Shown here one piece after another: positions 43,467 through 51,585 of a stretch of 64,000 bases of DNA. The translations under genes were made by a program, and so were the position numbers. The notes under the pieces were generated by a model. That model did not search any database. It was given only the letters and a program-made list of their open reading frames with translations, and had not been told where the DNA came from. Each line of letters opens with the position of its first letter. Position 1 is the stretch's first letter. Source of the stretch: Mesorhizobium sp. 65-26 (GTDB lineage Bacteria; Pseudomonadota; Alphaproteobacteria; Rhizobiales; Rhizobiaceae); the NCBI GenBank assembly GCA_001899205.1, contig MKVL01000030.1, forward strand, positions 1 through 64,000, written 5' to 3'.

Positions 43467-43469
43467 AGC

Positions 43470-43853
43470 CTAGTCCCGGTCCGCTTCGATCGGCGTCTGC
43501 GCGTGGAACATCATCTTCCAGCCATTGGCGCGATGAACGTAGCCGGTGCTGACGAGCGCGGCATAGGGCTCGCCGTCTTCCCGCGTCGCCCGCGCCTCAT
43601 ATGTCAGCATGACGATGTCGCTGCCGGGCTCGACTATGCCTTTGAGCTCGATGTCCAAATTGCGCCAACGGTTGGGCTTGCTCGCCGTGCCGGCCAGTTC
43701 GGCATTGCTCATCGTGCGCGCCATCTCCGGAAATGCCACCAGGCATTCCGTGTCGGCGTTCGTTGCGAAGAACGCCTCATCGCCCGTCCAGAAGCCCTTC
43801 TCGATGTCGAGAAGCTCCTGCTTGTTCGCGGTGATCGACTTGCTGGTGGCCAT
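43470..43853 (-). CDS. NTF2-like (DUF4440-type) protein, 127 aa
   Basis: A 127-residue soluble protein with the alpha+beta-barrel pattern of SnoaL/DUF4440 NTF2-like proteins: an N-terminal helix KQELLDIEKGFWTGDEAFFA, AFPEMARTMSNAELAG, then strands with DIVMLTYEARATREDG and VSTGYVHRANGWKMMFHAQT. Such proteins are often small isomerases, hydrolases or ligand binders; no active-site residues single one out. It is convergent with aat, three bases from its stop. ATG 43853 gives MATSKSITANKQEL. Confidence 0.75.
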   Translation of the reverse strand: MATSKSITANKQELLDIEKGFWTGDEAFFATNADTECLVAFPEMARTMSNAELAGTASKPNRWRNLDIELKGIVEPGSDIVMLTYEARATREDGEPYAALVSTGYVHRANGWKMMFHAQTPIEADRD

Positions 43854-43919
43854 GCCTGATCCCTTCCCTGCGCGTTCGCCGATCTCCAACGGGAAACAGG
43901 CGCCGCGGGTTCCGAAGGA

Positions 43920-44513
43920 TCAGTTGGTGTTGGTCTCGGTGTCGATGCCCGGATCATTACCCGGGTCCGCCGGCTCGGGCGTGGCCTCTGCCGGCTGGGT
44001 CGCCGCCGGCTTGGGTTTTGGAGCGGCGCTTGGCTTCGGCTTTGCCTGGTCAGCCTTGGCGGCGGTTGGCGCCGGCACATCCGACTTCTGCTTGCAAGCC
44101 TTCAGCCAGACGTCATAGACGGCATGCTCGACGGCATTGAGGCCGGGGCTCTCGGCGAACATCCAGCCGGTGAAGATGCGGCGGATCTTGCGATCGAGCG
44201 TGATCTCGTCGACCTCCACGAAAGAATCAGTCTTCGGTTCCTCCGTCTGCGGGCGGGAATAGCAGACACGCGGCGTCACCTGCAGGGCGCCGAACTGTAC
44301 CGTCTCGTCGATGTAGACATCGAAAGTGATGATGCGCCCAGTGATCTTGTCGAGGCCGGCGAACTCGGCGACCGGATTGCTGATCCGCTCGGATGTCGCG
44401 GGTGGTGCCGGCGCAACGGGTGCCTGGCCGGCGGCCATCGCAACCCCGCCAGCGGCCCAGATGGCCGCAACGGTCGCCAATGCGATCCTCGAGGTTCGAC
44501 GCAGAATGCTCAT
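43920..44513 (-). CDS. DUF2155 domain-containing exported protein
   Basis: A 197-residue exported protein. A signal peptide (RIALATVAAIWAAGGVAMAA) is followed by the DUF2155 core, ISNPVAEFAGLDKITGRIIT, FDVYIDETVQFGALQVTPRV, CYSRPQTEEPKTDSFVEVDE and IFTGWMFAESPGLNAVEHAV with YDVWLKACK. The C-terminal 50 residues are a Lys/Ala/Pro-rich low-complexity tail (KADQAKPKPSAAPKPKPAAT). DUF2155 is widespread in Alphaproteobacteria with no known function and usually sits beside NDUFA12-like genes, as here. Confidence 0.9.
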   Translation of the reverse strand: MSILRRTSRIALATVAAIWAAGGVAMAAGQAPVAPAPPATSERISNPVAEFAGLDKITGRIITFDVYIDETVQFGALQVTPRVCYSRPQTEEPKTDSFVEVDEITLDRKIRRIFTGWMFAESPGLNAVEHAVYDVWLKACKQKSDVPAPTAAKADQAKPKPSAAPKPKPAATQPAEATPEPADPGNDPGIDTETNTN

Positions 44514-44626
44514 GAAAGACTACCGGTGGTTTGTGCCCGGATGATTCGCACCACCAAGGCTATTCGCCGCTGCCGTATCGGCAAGCAGCTAAACGCCAAT
44601 TGTGGCGACAAAAGACCGGCTGCCGA

Positions 44627-45025
44627 TCAAGAACCCGGCGTCCAGGCGTCGTAGTCGCCGGTAACCTGGGGACGATGGCTGTTGGTCAGCACCGAGCCGC
44701 TCGGGCGATACGCGGCGGGCGTGCCGGTGAGATTGGGCTTATGCGCCTTCTGCCATTCGCGCGGGCGGTAGTCGTCGCTCGGCGGAGCGACATCGACGCG
44801 GTGATGGATCCAGCCATGCCAGCCGGGCGGAATCTTCGAGGCTTCCGAATAGTCCTTATAGATGACCCAGCGCCGCGTGCGGCCTTCCGAATCGATTCCC
44901 CCCTCGTAATACACGTTGCCGGCCTCGTCCTGGCCGACGCGCTTGCCGTGTCGCCAAGTGTGGAAACGCGTTCCCAGCGTCTGGCTGTTCCACCACGTGA
45001 AAAACTGCAGAAGGAAAGTCTTCAT
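44627..45025 (-). CDS. NADH:ubiquinone oxidoreductase NDUFA12-family accessory subunit
   Basis: A 132-residue homologue of the mitochondrial complex I subunit NDUFA12 (B17.2), an accessory subunit that alphaproteobacterial complex I shares with mitochondria. The blocks [20 protein letters not shown] (about residues 40-59), [20 protein letters not shown] (about 70-89), [19 protein letters not shown] and YDAWTPG are diagnostic. It is not in the nuo operon, which is normal. DUF2155 follows on the same strand 113 bases away. Confidence 0.95.
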   Translation of the reverse strand: MKTFLLQFFTWWNSQTLGTRFHTWRHGKRVGQDEAGNVYYEGGIDSEGRTRRWVIYKDYSEASKIPPGWHGWIHHRVDVAPPSDDYRPREWQKAHKPNLTGTPAAYRPSGSVLTNSHRPQVTGDYDAWTPGS

Positions 45026-45251
45026 CTCAGAACCCTCGCGCCGATGGCGCCTATTGCTGCTTATGGCGTCAGGGGCCGGCGATGGCAAGAGCCTTGCAAC
45101 CCGGGCCGCGCAATTGGCACCGGGACGCAGCCGCTCATGCGACGATAAGGCCAGAAGATGGCAGCGCAACCATTCTTGCCAAGGTGGCCCGGTCTTTCTA
45201 ATGCTCTGCCGCCGCGGCGCTTCCGCTGCGTCAAGCCAGATGAGGAGAAGA

Positions 45252-46088
45252 GTGGCAGAAACATCCGGCCAGCCCATCCGTATCGGTGTCGATGCCATCC
45301 GCGACCGCAAGGGCGGCACCCCCATCGTCTGCCTCACCGCCTATACCTATCCCTTTGCCCGCCTGCTGGACGACCATGTCGACCTGCTTCTGGTCGGCGA
45401 CAGCGTTGCCATGGTGCTGCACGGCCATGCCACCACCCTGGGCGCCTCGCTGGACATGATGATCGCCCACGGCAAGGCCGTCATGCGCGGCTCGAGCAGA
45501 GCCTGCGTCGTCGTCGACATGCCGGCCGGCAGCTACGAGGATTCGGCGGCCCAAGCGGTCGCGTCAGCCCGGCGTATCGTCGCGGAGACCGGCTGCCAGG
45601 CGGTGAAGCTCGAGGGCGGCGTCGAGATGGCCGGTCAGATCGCGGCGATCGTCGCGGCCGACATCCCTGTGATGGGGCATATCGGCCTCCAGCCGCAGTC
45701 GGTTGAAAGCGACGGCGGCTATCGCATCAAGGGCAGGACCGAGGAGAACGTGGCCGCCCTGCTGCGCGATGCCGACGCCGTGGAACGGGCCGGCGCGTTC
45801 TCTCTGGTGATCGAGGGCACAGTCGAGAATGTCGCCGCCGACATCACGCGCCGCATCTCCATTCCCACCATCGGCATTGGCGCCAGCCGCGACTGCGACG
45901 GGCAGATCCTCGTGATCGACGACATGGTCGGGCTGACCGTCGACCGCGTGCCGAAATTCGTCAAGGAATATGCCGATCTGCGCGGCGTGATCTCGCATGC
46001 GGCGGCGCGCTACGCCGCCGAAGTGCGGGACCGGACCTTCCCTGGCCCGGAACACGTCTTTTCAGCGAAGAAGAAAGAACAGCCGTGA
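45252..46088 (+). CDS. panB: 3-methyl-2-oxobutanoate hydroxymethyltransferase
   Basis: A 278-residue TIM-barrel enzyme; it transfers a hydroxymethyl group from methylene-tetrahydrofolate to 2-ketoisovalerate, the first step to pantothenate. Motifs are [40 protein letters not shown] (about residues 43-62) and [20 protein letters not shown] (about 141-160), with metal-binding D and E residues. GTG at 45252 is preceded by AGGAGAAGA. Its TGA overlaps the GTG of panC, so panBC are translationally coupled. Confidence 0.96.
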   Translation: MAETSGQPIRIGVDAIRDRKGGTPIVCLTAYTYPFARLLDDHVDLLLVGDSVAMVLHGHATTLGASLDMMIAHGKAVMRGSSRACVVVDMPAGSYEDSAAQAVASARRIVAETGCQAVKLEGGVEMAGQIAAIVAADIPVMGHIGLQPQSVESDGGYRIKGRTEENVAALLRDADAVERAGAFSLVIEGTVENVAADITRRISIPTIGIGASRDCDGQILVIDDMVGLTVDRVPKFVKEYADLRGVISHAAARYAAEVRDRTFPGPEHVFSAKKKEQP

Positions 46089-46936
46089 CCAAGCCGCTCG
46101 TCGTCGATACCGTCGCGGCGCTGCGCGCGCAGGTCCAGGAATGGCGGCGCCAGGGCCTGCGCATAGCGCTCGTGCCGACGATGGGCGCCCTGCATGATGG
46201 CCACATATCCCTGGTGGATATCGCCCGCGAAAGGGCCGACCGCTGCGTCGTATCTATCTTCGTCAATCCCACCCAGTTCGCGCCGAGCGAGGACTTGGAC
46301 AAATATCCACGCCAGCTTGCCCTCGACCTCGAAAGGCTGGCGCAGGCCGGCGCGGACCTGGCCTTCACGCCGACGGCCGGCGAGATGTATCCAGCCGGCT
46401 TTGCCATGAAAATAACCGTGGACGGCCCCTCCTCCGGCCTGGAAACGGATTTCCGCCCGACCTTCTTCCAGGGCGTCGCGACCGTCGTGGCCAAGCTTCT
46501 GCTGCAGACCACCCCCGATGTCGCCGTCTTCGGCGAGAAGGACTACCAGCAGCTCTGTGTCGTGCGCCGGCTCTGCCGCGACCTCGACCTGCCCGTCGAC
46601 ATCATCGGCGCCCCGACGGTGCGCGATGCGCATGGCCTGGCCATGTCGTCGCGCAACGCCTATCTCGGCGCGACGGAACTCGACATCGCGCGCCAGCTCA
46701 ACACGATCCTTCGCGACGCGGCCCGCGCTCTGGTTGCCGGCGCGGACGCGCCCAGCGCGACCGCCACCGCCTGCGAGGCGCTGACCAGAGCGGGCTTTGC
46801 GAAGATCGACTATGTCGAGGCACGCGAAAGCGGGACGCTTGGCCCCTGGCAACGCGGACGGGGTGGGCGTCTGCTCGCCGCGGCCTGGCTCGGCAGCACG
46901 AGGCTGATCGACAATGTGGAGATTCCGGCCCCGTAG
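46085..46936 (+). CDS. panC: Pantothenate synthetase
   Basis: A 283-residue ligase joining pantoate and beta-alanine with ATP. The HIGH-type site is [14 protein letters not shown] (about residues 31-44), followed by [40 protein letters not shown] and [20 protein letters not shown] (KMSK-like region). The start GTG (46085) overlaps the panB stop. A panD gene for beta-alanine is not in the window. Confidence 0.97.
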   Translation: MTKPLVVDTVAALRAQVQEWRRQGLRIALVPTMGALHDGHISLVDIARERADRCVVSIFVNPTQFAPSEDLDKYPRQLALDLERLAQAGADLAFTPTAGEMYPAGFAMKITVDGPSSGLETDFRPTFFQGVATVVAKLLLQTTPDVAVFGEKDYQQLCVVRRLCRDLDLPVDIIGAPTVRDAHGLAMSSRNAYLGATELDIARQLNTILRDAARALVAGADAPSATATACEALTRAGFAKIDYVEARESGTLGPWQRGRGGRLLAAAWLGSTRLIDNVEIPAP

Positions 46937-47053
46937 GCAGGTGCCGTCCCACCGGTGCGGAAACCGCACTGCCGCATCGCGGCCCGGAAGCGACTGACAT
47001 CAACGCACGCCTCCTGAAACTGAAACAGTTCTCGGCCAAAGCGGCATCGTCGG

Positions 47054-47079
47054 GTTACACAACATCCTTAGTGTGCAAC
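47054..47079 (+). promoter_or_regulatory. Inverted repeat upstream of the LuxR-family gene
   Basis: GTTACACA (47054-47061) and TGTGCAAC (47072-47079) match at seven of eight positions around a ten-base spacer. It lies 60 bases before the start codon and could be an operator for autoregulation. Confidence 0.4.
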
Positions 47080-47139
47080 CTTGGGCGGGATTACTGTGGA
47101 ACCTGACACTGCGTCACTCAAGGCGGCACGAGACGACAC

Positions 47140-48300
47140 ATGTCATTGCTTTCGAACACGGCCGATCGCGCCCTGCCGCGTATCGTCGAGGCGATCTACG
47201 ATTCGATCGCCGATTTCAGCCTGTGGCAGGACACGCTGGATGCCATCCGCCGGCTTGTCGAGGGGCAGCTCGCGATGCTCGCTGTCGTCGACACGGTCGG
47301 CAATTCCGCGCGCTTCTCCGTATCCAGCGGCGACCCCGCCTTGCTGGGCCCGCTCGAGCAGAACTATGGCTCGGAGGTCCCCTTCTTTGCCGCCGTGCCG
47401 AAGATGGATATCGACGTGCCCTTCACCGTCGACACGATCTATGCGCTGCAAGGTCCGGATACGCGGCAGAAGTGGCTCGACAGCCGTATCGCCCGTGAAT
47501 GGGTGATCCCCAACAGGCTCGACGACTTCTTCTGGGTCGCGCTGATGAAGCAGCCGACGCGGGTCGGTACGCTGATGGTCGTGACCGACAAGGACCGGCG
47601 GCAGATCTCCGACGAAGACCTTGAACTGGTGTCGTCGCTGGCGCCGCATGTGCGACGCGCGGTGACCATAGGCGACCTTTTCGAGGCCGAGCGGCGAAAG
47701 GTGGAGATTTTCCGCAGCATCATCGAAAGCCTCGACCATCCCGTGATGATCGTCGCCGACGACATGCATGTCATCTTCGCCAATCCCGCGGCTGAAGCGC
47801 TGATGGCCGACAATGAGGCGGTCTCCTGCGTGCGCGGGCAACTGTCCTTCGCCTACGCCCAGGCCAACGCGGCGATCGGCAACGCGGTTGAACTCGGCAC
47901 CCGCGACGAGTTCGCGCTAGGGCCTGCCGGCATCAACATCCCGCTCGCCAAGGTCTGCGCGCCGGCCGTCGCCCATGTCATGCCGCTGGCGCGACGGACG
48001 ATCTCGGCCCGGCTGACGCAGCGGGCCGCGGCCGCCATTTTCATAGCGGCGGCGGGTTCTGCGCCGACACCGGCCCTGGAAGCCATCGCGGCGCTGTTCG
48101 GCCTGACCGCGGCCGAGAAACGCGTCGCCGGCCACGTGGCGGCCGGCCTGACGCGCAAGGAGATCGCAGTCGCCGGAGGCGTGTCCGACGGCACGGTCAA
48201 ATCGCAGCTCGCGACGATCTTCGACAAGACCGCCACCAGCGACCAGCGCGGGCTCGAACTGCTGATGCGGGAGCTGTCGCCGCCCCTGCGCTCGATCTGA
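47140..48300 (+). CDS. LuxR-family transcriptional regulator with PAS-like sensor
   Basis: A 386-residue regulator. The C-terminal 65 residues form a LuxR HTH (FGLTAAEKRVAGHVAAGLTR, KEIAVAGGVSDGTVKSQLA). The middle contains a PAS-like segment, SLDHPVMIVADDMHVIFANP (about residues 197-216), and the first 170 residues form an uncharacterised domain with SIADFSLWQDTLDAIRRLVE, common in rhizobial orphan LuxR proteins. No autoinducer-binding pattern is seen, so it is not a quorum-sensing receptor. The start at 47140 is ATG. It has no plus-strand partner gene. Confidence 0.88.
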   Translation: MSLLSNTADRALPRIVEAIYDSIADFSLWQDTLDAIRRLVEGQLAMLAVVDTVGNSARFSVSSGDPALLGPLEQNYGSEVPFFAAVPKMDIDVPFTVDTIYALQGPDTRQKWLDSRIAREWVIPNRLDDFFWVALMKQPTRVGTLMVVTDKDRRQISDEDLELVSSLAPHVRRAVTIGDLFEAERRKVEIFRSIIESLDHPVMIVADDMHVIFANPAAEALMADNEAVSCVRGQLSFAYAQANAAIGNAVELGTRDEFALGPAGINIPLAKVCAPAVAHVMPLARRTISARLTQRAAAAIFIAAAGSAPTPALEAIAALFGLTAAEKRVAGHVAAGLTRKEIAVAGGVSDGTVKSQLATIFDKTATSDQRGLELLMRELSPPLRSI

Positions 48301-48379
48301 AGGATCGGGTTTTTCGGCACGGCATCTTGCGATCCTTGTCGCGACACCCCATCATGATGGCGTGTTCAACAAATCGAAA

Positions 48380-48565
48380 GGAGGTGATCCGATGTCGAGT
48401 GATTTCGTTTTCCAGAACGTGGCCGCAGCGGATTGCACTTTCGGGAAGCAGTCTTCCCGCTAGGGCGCGAGACGCGCGGCTGGCGATCGAAAGATCTCAG
48501 CCAGGGCCGCGCCATGGACGGAAACACGGAAGGCCGCCACTTCGGATGAAGGGGCGGCCTTTTCC
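48380..48565 (+). ncRNA. Candidate structured small RNA / short-peptide transcript
   Basis: A compact locus between the LuxR gene and the TadG-like gene. It contains, in order, a perfect anti-SD complement AAAGGAGGTGATCC (48378-48391), a 23-codon frame, a seven-base hairpin CGGGAAG/CTTCCCG (48442-48459), a long stem-loop GCGCGGC-TGGC-GATC-GAAA-GATC-TCA-GCCA-GG-GCCGCGC (48474-48512) and an intrinsic terminator ending at 48561. Such a series of stems within 180 bases is unlikely by chance. No Rfam family is recognised. Confidence 0.5.
48392..48463 (+). CDS. 23-aa peptide with a perfect Shine-Dalgarno
   Basis: A frame of 23 codons beginning MSSDFVFQNVAAADCTFGKQ and ending SSR. AAAGGAGGTGATCC, complementary to the full 3' end of 16S rRNA, ends directly before the ATG, an unusually strong initiation signal in this window. 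The last third of the frame lies in a hairpin (48442-48459). There is no membrane or export signal. The peptide may be functional, or translation may serve to control the transcript. Confidence 0.45.
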   Translation: MSSDFVFQNVAAADCTFGKQSSR

Positions 48566-48566
48566 T
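48530..48566 (+). terminator. Intrinsic terminator of the short locus
   Basis: AAGGCCGCC (48530-48538) pairs perfectly with GGCGGCCTT (48553-48561); inside, CTTC/GAAG (48540-48543, 48548-48551) extends the stem around GGAT. It is followed by TTCCTTTT. It also faces the convergent TadG-like gene. Confidence 0.85.
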
Positions 48567-48596
48567 TTTGCATGGCCGACTGCGCGGCGCGACGCG

Positions 48597-49955
48597 CTAT
48601 CTGGTCAGCGCCAGATTGTCGATGTTGCGCACAATCGTCTGGAAGGCCGCGTCGAGCTCGGCGCCGCTGGCAGCCTGATAGAAATGCTTGGTGCTCGCCG
48701 TATCGGGACTGGCGCAAGCCTGAAGGGTCGACTTGGCGTTCGCCTCGGTGAGCGCAAAGCCGATCGTGAAGATTTCGATACCCTGGTCGCGCATGGCCGA
48801 ACACAGCGTCGTCGCGGCCGTGCGAGTCTGAACCTTGCCGGCGCTGTTGTAGACCTGCCCGACACTGTTGGCGTCGAAATAGGACAGGTTGAACTCACCG
48901 TCGGTCATCAGGATCACATATTTCGAGACCTTCTTCGGATCCAACTTGGCTGGCCGCTCGGATGTCTTCAGCACGCTTCCCCAGTTTTCCGATAGCATGT
49001 ACCAAGCCCATTGCACGCCGATGTGCCCGGCGGTGCCGCCGGAGGCGACAAGGTCCTTGATGACATTGTTCAGCGATGTCGCGTTCGCGGTCAGCGGCTG
49101 CAGCGTCGCGGCCGGACAGGCGGCCGTGCTGGTCTGGCGGGCGAAGTCCGACAGATAGAAATCGCGATTGACCATGCTGACGTCCGGACCGGCATCCGAA
49201 TATTGATAGGTTCCCTTGCGCTCCGTGGCACAAGTGTCTGACGGGGTCGCGGAAGCGCTCCTCGCGGCGGTATTGCCTGGTGCCTGCTTGCGATCGCTGA
49301 CCGTGGCCTCGGCGTAGACGCTGCTTGTGGAGAGCGAACCGACGTTCACCGAATTGGCATAGGGCACGATCGCTACTCGCACCCGCGGATTGGAGGCATC
49401 CTGGCCGGTAAGCAGCGAAGTCACGGCGTTGCTCGCCGCCGTCTTGAGATCCTTGATCTTCTGGCCGGCCATCGAGCCGGTGACATCAAGCATCATCGCC
49501 ACTTCGACTGTCTTGTTGGAATAGAGCGCCGAGGTCGTGGCGGGCACGCGCTGTGTGGCACCCATGCTGAACAGCGGAAAATAGAAAGCCACATCGACGT
49601 GGACGTCGGCCTGGACCGTTTTCGCGGTCCTGTCGACCGTCAGTTTGTCGAGCACGATCTGGTTGGCCTGAAGGATGCCGGCCCCGCTGTTTGCATCGAG
49701 AAAAGCCTGCACGGATGTGTTCGCATCGGCCTCCTTGATGACGCCGAGAGTGAGATCGCGCGCCGTCGACGTCACGGCGGCGTCGACCACGCCCTGCAAG
49801 CTCGATTTGGCATTATAGATTTGCGATATGTTGACCGCGAAGCCAACGCCCAGCGCCAGGACGGACGCCACAGCGCCGAGCAGAATGGCGAAATTGCCGC
49901 CGCGATGGCCGACGAACTCGCCGGCGGTGCGATTTTTACCTACGAAGTGCCCCAT
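48597..49955 (-). CDS. TadG-like pilus-assembly protein with vWA domain
   Basis: A 452-residue protein. One N-terminal membrane helix (GNFAILLGAVASVLALGVGF, about residues 20-39) is followed by the TadE/TadG-type stretch AKSSLQGVVDAAVTSTARDL, then a von Willebrand A domain with MIDAS DVTGSMAGQKIKDLKT (about residues 152-167) and a late ILMTDGEFNLSYFD. Such proteins often belong to Flp/Tad adhesive pilus systems, but in Rhizobiales orphan copies are common, as here, where no tad genes are near. ATG 49955 is chosen; the longer frame upstream has no signal-like start. Cysteines in the C-terminal half may form disulfides. Confidence 0.88.
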   Translation of the reverse strand: MGHFVGKNRTAGEFVGHRGGNFAILLGAVASVLALGVGFAVNISQIYNAKSSLQGVVDAAVTSTARDLTLGVIKEADANTSVQAFLDANSGAGILQANQIVLDKLTVDRTAKTVQADVHVDVAFYFPLFSMGATQRVPATTSALYSNKTVEVAMMLDVTGSMAGQKIKDLKTAASNAVTSLLTGQDASNPRVRVAIVPYANSVNVGSLSTSSVYAEATVSDRKQAPGNTAARSASATPSDTCATERKGTYQYSDAGPDVSMVNRDFYLSDFARQTSTAACPAATLQPLTANATSLNNVIKDLVASGGTAGHIGVQWAWYMLSENWGSVLKTSERPAKLDPKKVSKYVILMTDGEFNLSYFDANSVGQVYNSAGKVQTRTAATTLCSAMRDQGIEIFTIGFALTEANAKSTLQACASPDTASTKHFYQAASGAELDAAFQTIVRNIDNLALTR

Positions 49956-50279
49956 TCGATCGCTCTCCTCGCGGCGGCAATTTCCCTGCGCCCACCAATG
50001 CCGGTGCAGGATTTCTGCCGATTCGGATTCGGGCGCAGCCCGAGCGCGATGAAATGGGTTTAGACCATTGTTTTTATTGAATTTCCGAGGAAAGAGCAGT
50101 AAACAAAAAGTAAACTCGAAAGCGATGTTTACGATATGCTCACCATAGGTTTCGAGACACCACTCCGGCCGCGTCCGGCACGTGTCGTTGCGGCACACGC
50201 GCGCTGTGCCGAATCGAACCAGATGTCTCGGCGTGGGAGCGTCTGAAAAAACGGACGATCGCTACTTTCAACTTGATCG
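49956..50279. promoter_or_regulatory. Gap before the TadG-like gene with repeated GTAAAC motifs
   Basis: A 324-base gap. AGTAAAC occurs at 50098-50104 and 50109-50115, exactly 11 bases apart (one helical turn), and its complement GTTTAC lies at 50127-50132. The stretch 50060-50135 is markedly AT-rich and probably holds the promoter of the TadG-like gene. No gene is seen. Confidence 0.45.
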
Positions 50280-51149
50280 TCAGGCCAGCATTGCTGCCGT
50301 CACCGTCCGGTCCACGCCGTGGTGGGGCGGGTTGAAGAGCCGGCCCTCCTGTTCGTATGTCCACACCTTGAAGAGGGTCAGCCGATGCTGCCCGAAACTG
50401 TGCAGCAGCGGGACGTCGGTGGCATCGCGGCCACGCGCGATCACGACACGGCCGATCCTGCGCGTATTGTGGCGGGCATCGAACGTGTACCATTTGCCGT
50501 CCAGGAACACCTCTAGCCAGGCCGAGAAGTCCATTGGCGCCGGGTCGATGGGCACACCGATGTCGCCGAGATAGCCGTTCACGTAGCGGGCGGGAATGTT
50601 CATGCAGCGGCAGAGCGTGATCGCAAGATGCGCGAAATCGCGGCAGACGCCGACCCGTTCCTCATGTGCCTGGGCAGCGGTGCGGGTTGCCCGCGCGTAG
50701 CCGTAACCAAAGGACAAACGGTTGTGGACGTAGTCGACGATCGCCTGCACCCTCGCCCAACCCGGCGGTATATGGCCGAAGAGCTGCCAGGCCAGATCGC
50801 TCAGATGGTCAGTCTCGCAGTAGCGGCTGCCGAGCAGGTAGCCGAGCACCTCGTCTGGGAGAGCCGCCACAGGCACCTCGCGGGCCATGGTGTTGACTTC
50901 GTCCGGCTCGCCACTGTCCTCGATCACGGCATCGTAGAGAATTCGAAAGGATCCCGCCGGCGCGGTGAAACGCCGGCAGGCGTTGCCGAACAGATCTTCA
51001 TACAGGTGCGTCGGAGTCGACGGCGACGTCAGCACACGCGTCTGCCGTTTAATGTCGGTCTGCCTGTCCTTGTGAATTTCCAGCAACGATATGACCGGGG
51101 TGGCCAGAGCGCACTCGAATCCAACTTCATAGCCGAGCCGTATCAGCAT
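50280..51149 (-). CDS. Transglutaminase-like protein (bacterial transglutaminase N-domain type) with altered triad
   Basis: A 289-residue protein. The N-terminal beta-sandwich (MLIRLGYEVGFECALATPVI and onward) precedes a transglutaminase-like cysteine-protease domain: catalytic C169 in RVGVCRDFAHLAITLCRCM, ARYVNGYLGDIGVPIDPAPM, and the aspartate in WYTFDARHN (about residue 224). The usual histidine of the triad (DFHAW) is replaced by S209 in MDFSAWLEVFL. This suggests either an inactive binder or a subfamily using another base. TCF-like fragments of this family are often next to circularly permuted ATP-grasp or alpha-E genes, which are absent here. Confidence 0.88.
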   Translation of the reverse strand: MLIRLGYEVGFECALATPVISLLEIHKDRQTDIKRQTRVLTSPSTPTHLYEDLFGNACRRFTAPAGSFRILYDAVIEDSGEPDEVNTMAREVPVAALPDEVLGYLLGSRYCETDHLSDLAWQLFGHIPPGWARVQAIVDYVHNRLSFGYGYARATRTAAQAHEERVGVCRDFAHLAITLCRCMNIPARYVNGYLGDIGVPIDPAPMDFSAWLEVFLDGKWYTFDARHNTRRIGRVVIARGRDATDVPLLHSFGQHRLTLFKVWTYEQEGRLFNPPHHGVDRTVTAAMLA

Positions 51150-51247
51150 TCGGGGCCCCCGTTCGTCGTCAGTGGAAGATGTCGTTCCAACGCGACAGAA
51201 TGGCGGAGGTTCCGTGGCGATCCCGCTCGGGCGGTCTCCCGCCGGCG

Positions 51248-51469
51248 TCAGAAATCGCTTGTCAGGCCCTTGACCTCCCAATCGCCGTAGCGGCCAGGCT
51301 CCTTGCCGCCCCGACCGCCGATCTCCTTCGGCCTTTCGGCTTCCTCGGCCTGATATTTCTCGCGCCGGGTCTCGGCTTCCGCCAAGGCGCGACGAGCTGC
51401 CTCGGGAATTGTCTTTTCACGCGGGGCGCTCGCGGGCTCGGCGGGCGTTTTACTGGTCTCTTCGGTCAT
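51248..51469 (-). CDS. DUF1674 protein, SdhAF4-like succinate dehydrogenase assembly factor
   Basis: A 73-residue basic, mostly disordered protein ending in the DUF1674 signature GGRGGKEPGRYGDWEVKGLT followed by SDF. The mitochondrial homologue SdhAF4 binds flavinylated SdhA and protects it until complex II is assembled. The start ATG 51469 gives MTEETSKTPAEPASAPREKT. The position next to htpX and rsmB (divergent) is commonly seen in Rhizobiales. Confidence 0.92.
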   Translation of the reverse strand: MTEETSKTPAEPASAPREKTIPEAARRALAEAETRREKYQAEEAERPKEIGGRGGKEPGRYGDWEVKGLTSDF

Positions 51470-51585
51470 GCGATAGTTCCGGCGGATTGTCAGGGTCGGC
51501 CAATTGAAACGGGCTCGGGCGGCTCCCATCATATAGCGACGGAACCCAAGGTTCGAACTTTTTTCGACACCCGACGGAGCAGACG

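Noticed and set aside
47140-48300. Quorum-sensing LuxR receptor
   Set aside because: The N-terminal half has no autoinducer-binding pattern and no luxI-type gene is nearby.
48378-48391. Remnant of a 16S rRNA 3' end on the opposite strand
   Set aside because: Only the 14 bases of the Shine-Dalgarno complement match; flanking sequence is not rRNA.
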